Made by a program: the position numbers and the translations under genes
Notes under the pieces: model-generated
What the model was told of the DNA's origin: nothing
Databases searched by the model: none
What the model saw: the letters and a program-made list of their open reading frames with translations, nothing else
Shown: in pieces, positions 57,902 to 64,000 of the stretch
Position numbering within the stretch: the first letter of the stretch is position 1
Layout of the letters: each line of letters opens with the position of its first letter
Assembly (NCBI RefSeq): GCF_000813825.1
Contig: NZ_JWTA01000004.1
Coordinates: 62,001-126,000, forward strand
DNA from: Chryseobacterium taiwanense
GTDB taxonomy: Bacteria > Bacteroidota > Bacteroidia > Flavobacteriales > Weeksellaceae
Length of the DNA: 64,000 bases
Reading direction: 5' to 3'

Positions 57902-58879
57902 ATGAAATCAGCAAAAAGTTTAAGAGGAAAGACCGTAGTGATTACAGGAGGCAGTAGTGGTATAGGAAGAGCAGCGGCAGAAGCATTTGCCTTGGAAGGT
58001 TGTAACATTGTAGTTGCAGCCAGAGGAAAAGAAGGACTTGACGAAACGGTAAGTCTATGCCGCGATCTTGATGTGGCCGCAATGGGCGTCCCGACCGATG
58101 TTTCTATAGCCGGAGACGTTCAGAATCTTGTCAACAAAGCTTTGCAATTCAACGGAAGAATCGACATCTGGGTAAATAATGCAGGAGTTATGGCAAGCGG
58201 AAAATTTGAAGAAATTCCCATTGAGCTTAACGAACAAGTCATCAAAACTAATTTGTTCGGTTATATGCATGGTGCCTACAGTGTTTTGCCTGTTTTCAAA
58301 AAACAGCAAGAAGGTATTTTGATCAATAATATTTCAATCGGAGGTTTTATGCCCGCACCGTACAGTGCAGCTTATTCTTCTGCCAAATTTGGAATCCGTG
58401 GAATGATGGAATGTCTTCATGGGGAAGTTTCAGACTTCCCTGATATTCATATCTGTAATCTTTATCCACAAATCCAAAGATCGACGGGAAATATGCATTC
58501 TGCAAAATATTCAGGGTTGGATTTTAAAATTCCACCATTTGCAGCAGATCCGAGAGATACAGCAGCAAGTATTGTACAGCTCGCTCAACATCCTAAAAAA
58601 GATCTTTTCCCAGATTTCACCTCAATGATCCTCAAAAATGTCTATGGATTATTTCCTAAACCTATTATGAATACGGCTTCCGCAGCTATGAGAGTATTGA
58701 TGAGGGTAAAAAAAGCTCCTAATGACTCCGGAAATGTTTTAATTCCATCATCGGAACCGCATCGTATTTATGGAGAAACGATGTTCCCTTTACCTTCAAG
58801 AAAAACGACTCTGGCTATTGTTGCCGGTTTAGGATTAGGTTTGTCTTATATGCTTTTCAAAACAAAATCCTCAAAGTAA
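57902..58879 (+). CDS. short-chain dehydrogenase/reductase with C-terminal membrane anchor
   Basis: NAD(P)-dependent oxidoreductase of 325 residues. Classical SDR parts: VVITGGSSGIGRAAAEAF (TGxxxGIG, about 11-28), NNAGVMASGKFEE, NNISIGGFMPAPYSAAYSSAKFGIRG (Ser, and YxxxK as Y-S-S-A-K). Unlike most SDRs, it continues past residue 250 with a region of HPKKDLFPDFTSM and LPSRKTTLAIVAGLGLGLSYMLF, a likely membrane helix at the very end. This architecture is seen in SDR proteins of unknown substrate. It is a single gene. Confidence 0.92.
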   Translation: MKSAKSLRGKTVVITGGSSGIGRAAAEAFALEGCNIVVAARGKEGLDETVSLCRDLDVAAMGVPTDVSIAGDVQNLVNKALQFNGRIDIWVNNAGVMASGKFEEIPIELNEQVIKTNLFGYMHGAYSVLPVFKKQQEGILINNISIGGFMPAPYSAAYSSAKFGIRGMMECLHGEVSDFPDIHICNLYPQIQRSTGNMHSAKYSGLDFKIPPFAADPRDTAASIVQLAQHPKKDLFPDFTSMILKNVYGLFPKPIMNTASAAMRVLMRVKKAPNDSGNVLIPSSEPHRIYGETMFPLPSRKTTLAIVAGLGLGLSYMLFKTKSSK

Positions 58880-58968
58880 TTAATACCAGCTAAAACGACG
58901 GGTATTCTAAATATAAAAAAACGGATCATGATATAACCATGATCCGCTTCAATTAAAAATATACGAAA

Positions 58969-61158
58969 CTATTTTCCTCCACCACTGTTTTTTTCAACAT
59001 CGGTTTTGGTATTTTCTTTTACTTTCTGGTTTCCAAATCGCTTTACAAATGAGATAGAAGCTCCGTACCAATCCCACTTCGAGGCATTTCTGAAAGTTGC
59101 TCCCTGTGTATATGTTGTTGCATCATAATTCGGTCGTTGGAAAATATTCATCAGCTGAAGACTAACTTCCATTTGAGTCTTCGGGAATATTTTCGTGGCA
59201 GAAATATTATGGAAAACATTCGGCTTATTGGTCGTAGAGTTTCCGTTATTCTGGTTAGAAACTTCAACCCAAGCACTCAGATTAATGTTTTTATTAAAAA
59301 GATTGGTGTAGGAAAGATTGGTTGAAGCACTCAAATAGCTGATATAACTGTTTGCTTGGTCCAATTTATTTTTCTGATTAAAATCACTGTTATCGATATA
59401 ATACCAACCTAACCCAAGATTTACTGTAAATTTATTTTTAAAGAAGGTCTGGTTTGTATTCGCGTACACATAATACTTATGAACTTTTCCCGCAAAATTA
59501 GACGGTTGGGTAATGGTTATTTTCTGGTCTTTTCCTTCAGAGTTTTTAATATCTCCCTGTACATAATCTGTCCAATAATCCTGATCGGTAAACATATATC
59601 TTGCTGAGATAAAGTATTTCTTCAAAATTCCAAGTTTCATATATACTCTATCACTTGGATTGGGTTCCAAATCGATATTTCCGCGGCTGTAAAAACCATC
59701 GTTATTAGGAATTAAAAAAGGATTGAATTCTGCATACCAAGGTCGCCATATATTTTTATTATAGGTTAAACTCAGATCATATTTATCTGAAAAGGAATAT
59801 TTAACTAAAATATTAGGTAAGAATTTACCGTAAGAGTCTTTTCTTGAAGTTCCAGCAACATCCTGACGAATTTTATAATCAATATACTCGTAACGAAGTC
59901 CTACTCTGGTTTCTAATTTTTTGAAGAACGTCTTACTGTAGTTTCCATAGATTGAACCAATCTGATCCTCATAATGAAAAACGTCGTTTTTACTTAAGCT
60001 GCCCAAATTATTTCCGTACAAACTATTTGGAATTACATTATTATTAAAATCCATTTTACCACCAATTTCAAAGTTTCCACCTGATTTTCCTAATGGTTGA
60101 GTATAATCAATTTTAACATAGTAATTTCTGTTTTCCGTATCTGTAATTACGCCTATATCTTTCGTTGATGCACCATCATTTACGGAAAGCATATCTTTAA
60201 TGTAGTAACTGTCATCCGATTGTCCATAGTAGTTTGTCCCTAAGTTTACATCTAAAATTTTATTCTTTTCCTTATCATACCATTTATAAAAAACATTTGT
60301 TCCCAGATTTCGATTAAGACCACTTGAGGTTTGATTCTGCGTATAAGAATTATCAAATTCCCCGTTAATATTTTTTAATCCGTCTGCATCAGAAGAAGAG
60401 CTAGAATTACTTTGGTAATATTCCAGAATAACTCCAACTGTATTTTTATTATTTAACTCAAATTCTGAAGTGGAAGAAAGCGATGGACTTTTGTATCGTC
60501 CAATCGTTTTTGAATTGATCTGAGTCGTCGAATTATCTTCATACAAAGTATAAAGACTTGAATTTTTCTGTACATTGGTATTGTCACTATAACTTCCAAT
60601 AAGCGTTTGTGTAAAGTTTTTCTTATGATAGTTTAAGTTCAGATTGCTGTACTGAGAATTTTTAGTATTCTGTCTGTTATTGAAAGTCACACTCCCTTTC
60701 ATTCCTTCATCATCACGCTTCCTTAAAACAATATTGATCACCGATCCGGTTGCTTCATATCGTGAAGAAGGACTCGTAATCACTTCAATCTTCATCAGAT
60801 TATCGGCAGGAATTGTCTTTAGATATTCTTTTAATTCTTTCCCTGTAAAAACAGTTTTACGGTCATTAATGTACACCGTTACCGTTTCTCCTTCCGCTTT
60901 TATGGCATCATTATTATCAATACTCACCAAAGGCGTCATTCGCAATACATCCCAAGTAGTGTTTCCCGCAAGAATAGAGCTATTCGCAACATTAAAAACA
61001 GTACGGTCAACTTTAGACTCTACAGTAGGTTTTTTGGCCACAAAAGTGACTGCTTCTATTTCTTGTTCTTTTATTTTTGATGCTACTGTATCTTTTTCAG
61101 CTTGGGCAAAAACGAAAGTCCCCATTAATAAAGCGATTGGCGCTATAATATTTTTCAT
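58969..61158 (-). CDS. TonB-dependent-receptor-like outer-membrane beta-barrel protein
   Basis: Outer-membrane receptor or transporter of about 729 residues. I placed the start at 61158 (MKNIIAPIALLMGTFVFAQ) to give a signal peptide; 61176 adds six residues. A plug-like domain follows (VESKVDRTVFNVANSSILAGNTTWDVLRMTPLV, ... VITSPSSRYEATGSVINIVLRKRDD), then a large Tyr/Asn/Ser-rich barrel ending FVKRFGNQKVKENTK and a Gly-rich tail. There is no N-terminal carboxypeptidase-regulatory or SusC extension, so it fits the OMP_b-brl_3 group. No TonB, SusD or ligand gene is adjacent. Substrate unknown. Confidence 0.88.
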   Translation of the reverse strand: MKNIIAPIALLMGTFVFAQAEKDTVASKIKEQEIEAVTFVAKKPTVESKVDRTVFNVANSSILAGNTTWDVLRMTPLVSIDNNDAIKAEGETVTVYINDRKTVFTGKELKEYLKTIPADNLMKIEVITSPSSRYEATGSVINIVLRKRDDEGMKGSVTFNNRQNTKNSQYSNLNLNYHKKNFTQTLIGSYSDNTNVQKNSSLYTLYEDNSTTQINSKTIGRYKSPSLSSTSEFELNNKNTVGVILEYYQSNSSSSSDADGLKNINGEFDNSYTQNQTSSGLNRNLGTNVFYKWYDKEKNKILDVNLGTNYYGQSDDSYYIKDMLSVNDGASTKDIGVITDTENRNYYVKIDYTQPLGKSGGNFEIGGKMDFNNNVIPNSLYGNNLGSLSKNDVFHYEDQIGSIYGNYSKTFFKKLETRVGLRYEYIDYKIRQDVAGTSRKDSYGKFLPNILVKYSFSDKYDLSLTYNKNIWRPWYAEFNPFLIPNNDGFYSRGNIDLEPNPSDRVYMKLGILKKYFISARYMFTDQDYWTDYVQGDIKNSEGKDQKITITQPSNFAGKVHKYYVYANTNQTFFKNKFTVNLGLGWYYIDNSDFNQKNKLDQANSYISYLSASTNLSYTNLFNKNINLSAWVEVSNQNNGNSTTNKPNVFHNISATKIFPKTQMEVSLQLMNIFQRPNYDATTYTQGATFRNASKWDWYGASISFVKRFGNQKVKENTKTDVEKNSGGGK

Positions 61159-61351
61159 TAAAATGATGTTTTCCATCTATAAGACACCAATGCGGGAATA
61201 TTCGTTACACCACAAAACGTTAAATAAAGTTAATATTAAGAATTCAATTCCCAATTTTTCTAAAATAAAATCTATTATAAGTTTATAAACAAGAATAATT
61301 TCAACAATAAATAGAAATACACCTCTTTTTCTTTCATCAAAACAAGATTTA

Positions 61352-61359
61352 TAAATTTG
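61352..61359 (+). promoter_or_regulatory. -7 element of the gene at 61378
   Basis: TAAATTTG (TAnnTTTG) ends 18 bases before the ATG. A TTTC lies near the -33 position. Confidence 0.5.
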
Positions 61360-61374
61360 CAACTTAAAAATTAA

Positions 61375-61734
<360 letters not shown>

Positions 61735-61880
61735 TTTTTCAGTCGTTTTTTCCAAACTAATCATTAATCTCAACCTCATGTATTCTGGAAAATAATATCA
61801 TCATTTCCAATACTCAAAAAACTCATTCTGAGCTAAATTTGGAATTTTAAAAAAAATTCTAAAGAGAATTGGACTTTTAT

Positions 61881-61911
61881 TTTGAAATTTTTCCGCTACT
61901 GCGTAAATTTG
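61881..61911 (+). promoter_or_regulatory. promoter of the gene at 61927
   Basis: TTTG (61881-61884), 19 bases, then TAAATTTG (61904-61911). The ATG at 61927 is 15 bases beyond, which rules out the upstream in-frame ATG at 61882 as start. Confidence 0.7.
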
Positions 61912-61926
61912 CAAAAAGGAAAATTT

Positions 61927-62286
61927 ATGAACTATACACTTGAACTCAATACGCAGGAACCAGGTTCTAACATTGTTTTTAACAACATCGTATTTGATGC
62001 GTTCAAAGTGAATATTGTTGAAAGACATATCGGAACGATGCGTTCTCGCTCAAAATTAAATCATGTCCTGTTCAAAGTCAGAACGTTAGACAATGATTTA
62101 ATTAAAACTAAAGCAGGTAACGGAAGAATCAAAATAAAAGGTGAAGATTTTGAAATATACCAAAGATCTATGCAGAATTTGGCTTCATATGAATATAAAA
62201 ACAAGCTTATCAACAGAAAAAAGGTTGAGGAAGAGTATGTTCACTTCATTCTAAGATTGGTTATTTCTAATTATACCCTAAACTAA
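61927..62286 (+). CDS. hypothetical protein
   Basis: A 119-residue protein of unknown function. The start at 61927 (MNYTLELNTQEPGSNIVFNN) is supported by a promoter whose -7 box lies between it and the earlier in-frame ATG. The chain is basic: GTMRSRSKLNHVLFKVRTLDND, KAGNGRIKIKGEDFEIYQ, and a helix with KNKLINRKKVEEEYVHF, so it may bind nucleic acid, but nothing confirms this. No signal peptide or membrane segment. Alone on its strand. Confidence 0.7.
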   Translation: MNYTLELNTQEPGSNIVFNNIVFDAFKVNIVERHIGTMRSRSKLNHVLFKVRTLDNDLIKTKAGNGRIKIKGEDFEIYQRSMQNLASYEYKNKLINRKKVEEEYVHFILRLVISNYTLN

Positions 62287-62485
62287 TAAACACCAGAGTT
62301 TACTTGTAAACCATCAATATCCTTTTTATAATTGTATAATTAGGATCGTATTTCTGTTTTTATATTTTAAAATTTCAAACAGAGAAAGAAGGATCTATTA
62401 CAAGAATACCTTGCTATTTTCTGCATTAAAAATATAATTCATTACATTTACAATCTATTGATTATACACTCCCAAATTTAAGCAG

Positions 62486-64000
62486 GTGAAAATTCATAAT
62501 AAAAAAAAGTTACTGAGCTTTTTGAAGTTTAAAAGAGACTTTCAGAAGTTTGGACTTGAAAAAGCACGCAGCTACGAACTTATTCTTCATTGGTTAAATA
62601 ACAGACTCAGCAGAAATCAATTTCTTGTTTTATCAGGAATTCTTGTAGGCTGTACTGCAGGTTTAGCCGGAGTGATATTAAAGACACTGGTTCACGATAT
62701 TCACCATTTTATTACAACCAAAGTTCATTTTGAATATCAGATCTTATTTTACATTGTTTTTCCGTTTTTAGGAATTGTTTTAACGACAAGTATTGTTCTT
62801 ACTTTATTTAAGGGACAGGACAGAAAAGGAATTGGAGCTATATTATACGAAATCGCACAGAATTCCAGTATTGTATCTTCAGTTAAAATGTATTCTCAAA
62901 TTGTTCAAAGTGCCGTAACGGTAGGACTTGGTGGATCTGCAGGATTGGAAAGTCCGATTGCAGTCACCGGTGCAGCCATCGGTTCAAATTATGCGCAAAC
63001 CTACCGACTAACCTATAAAGAACGTACACTTTTATTAGCTGCCGGAGCTACTGCCGGAATCGCATCAGCTTTTAATGCCCCGATTGCCGGAATTATGTTT
63101 GCCTTCGAAATATTATTGACAGGGGTTGTATTCACAGACTTTATTCCTTTGGTTGTTGCTGCGGTATGCGGAAGTTTGTTATCCAGAGTTTTACTTCAGG
63201 AAGATATTTTATTTAGATTTTACACAAGAGAGCCTTTCAATTATCGTAATGTGCCTTATTATCTTATTTTAGGGATTGTTACAGGATTGTATGCACGATA
63301 TTTTGTGATCATTTCTCAAAAAGTAGAACATTTTATAAAAGGATTACAAATTTCCCGTTTAAGAAAAGCCATGTTTGGTGGTGCTGTATTATCCTTATTG
63401 TGTGTACTTTTCCCACCGTTATTCGGGGAAGGTTATGATACAATAAAGGCTTTTACCAACGGAGATACTCACAAAATTATTGAAAACAGTCTTTTCAGAT
63501 ATTTTGAAATCAAGGAGATCACCATTATTATTTTCCTTGTTCTTGTTCTTCTTTTAAAGGCTTTTGCTACTTCTTTTACTATTTTCAGCGGAGGAAACGG
63601 AGGGAATTTTGCACCTTCTCTTTTTGCAGGTGGGACTGTTGGTTATTTATTTGCTATTATTTGTCAGCAAATTGGCTTTACAGACGTTCCAATTACCAAT
63701 CTTGTTTTGGTAGGAATGGCAGGAGCTATGAGTGGCGTTATGTATGCTCCGTTAACTGCAATTTTTTTGATTGCCGAGTCTAGTTTTGGATATGATTTGT
63801 TCATTCCATTGATGATTGCATCTATTTTATCGTATCTCATTGTGAAATGGTTCTCTCCTATTTCTCCGGAACTTAAATCGATGGCTGATCAGGGAAAAAT
63901 CTTTACCAATAAACATGATAAGAATTTATTGTTTTCTTTAAAAACTGAAGATTTTATTGATCGATATTCTCAAATTATTCAAGAGAATGCTCCTATTGAT
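62486..64000 (+). CDS. ClC-family chloride channel, N-terminal part (truncated by the window)
   Basis: First 505 residues of a ClC channel or exchanger; the end lies beyond the window. The likely start is GTG at 62486: a stop at 62459-62461 lies upstream in frame, and only non-start codons lie between. Landmarks: SGILVGCTAGLAGVILK, GLGGSAGLESPIAVTGAAIG (the Ser-containing selectivity loop, with GSAGLESP in place of GSGIP), PIAGIMFAFEI, and later FSGGNGGNFAPSLFAGGTVG. The last bases read into SLKTEDFIDRYSQIIQENAPID, which looks like the start of a CBS domain. So this copy probably has CBS regulation, unlike the ClC fragment at 1-407. Confidence 0.88.
   Translation, partial: MKIHNKKKLLSFLKFKRDFQKFGLEKARSYELILHWLNNRLSRNQFLVLSGILVGCTAGLAGVILKTLVHDIHHFITTKVHFEYQILFYIVFPFLGIVLTTSIVLTLFKGQDRKGIGAILYEIAQNSSIVSSVKMYSQIVQSAVTVGLGGSAGLESPIAVTGAAIGSNYAQTYRLTYKERTLLLAAGATAGIASAFNAPIAGIMFAFEILLTGVVFTDFIPLVVAAVCGSLLSRVLLQEDILFRFYTREPFNYRNVPYYLILGIVTGLYARYFVIISQKVEHFIKGLQISRLRKAMFGGAVLSLLCVLFPPLFGEGYDTIKAFTNGDTHKIIENSLFRYFEIKEITIIIFLVLVLLLKAFATSFTIFSGGNGGNFAPSLFAGGTVGYLFAIICQQIGFTDVPITNLVLVGMAGAMSGVMYAPLTAIFLIAESSFGYDLFIPLMIASILSYLIVKWFSPISPELKSMADQGKIFTNKHDKNLLFSLKTEDFIDRYSQIIQENAPID

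Noticed and set aside
61882..61926. Earlier in-frame ATG for the unknown gene at 61927
   Set aside because: The TAnnTTTG box at 61904-61911 lies between the two starts, so transcription begins after the first ATG.

Overview
The window looks like a chromosome segment of a flavobacterium of the Weeksellaceae, most likely Chryseobacterium or a close relative. The evidence is an AT-rich sequence, flavobacterial promoters (TTTG, 17-20 bases, TAnnTTTG) in front of many genes, many genes without a clear Shine-Dalgarno sequence, and family-level matches (GldI-like lipoprotein, DUF4294, bifunctional DAHP synthase/chorismate mutase, dual-domain peptidyl-prolyl isomerase). I saw no tRNA, rRNA, CRISPR array, transposase or phage gene. 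Most of the window is conserved core genome.

Layout, left to right. 1-2.3 kb: the end of a ClC channel gene, a small membrane protein, then ribosomal genes rpsF-rpsR-rplI. 2.4-7.8 kb: an AraC regulator divergent from a TolC/HlyD/MFS efflux set, in which a 530-base nest of four palindromic elements separates the MFS gene. 7.9-15.9 kb: two secreted proteins sharing a repeat module, an aldehyde dehydrogenase, a secreted thioredoxin, a tight four-gene operon (acyltransferase, glycosyltransferase, endonuclease V-like, exonuclease) and apaG. 16-26 kb: 2-oxoglutarate dehydrogenase sucA-sucB and the glycogen operon glgB-glgA-glgC plus a START-like protein. 26.3-41.6 kb: YtxH protein behind a sigma-54-type promoter, methyltransferase, TerD, hisS, HRDC, ssb, HPP, NUDIX enzymes, two peptidyl-prolyl isomerases, ilvE, mnmD, M42 peptidase, rpe. 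41.9-50.8 kb: alpha-L-fucosidase, ndk, rsgA, DAHP synthase/chorismate mutase, dnaX with a homopolymer frameshift site, a TetR regulator with an alpha-oxoamine synthase. 51-64 kb: MFS transporter, di-heme peroxidase, two alpha/beta hydrolases under an AraC regulator, an SDR enzyme, an outer-membrane receptor, small unknown proteins, and the start of a second ClC gene.

The most unusual signals are non-coding. Two intergenic loci 13 kb apart (44.3 kb plus strand, 57.6 kb minus strand) share an identical 39-base core. Each has a TTGGCACA box 28-30 bases upstream and ends in a terminator of unrelated sequence, so they look like a duplicated small RNA gene under a sigma-54-type promoter. A third orphan promoter-plus-terminator unit lies at 52.3 kb. 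In dnaX, the ATPase-bearing frame runs into a stop right after 11 consecutive A residues, while the tau tail is open in the -1 frame. This suggests programmed slippage that makes both gamma and tau. Several families of palindromic intergenic elements, and terminators that use the last codons of a gene, are also described.
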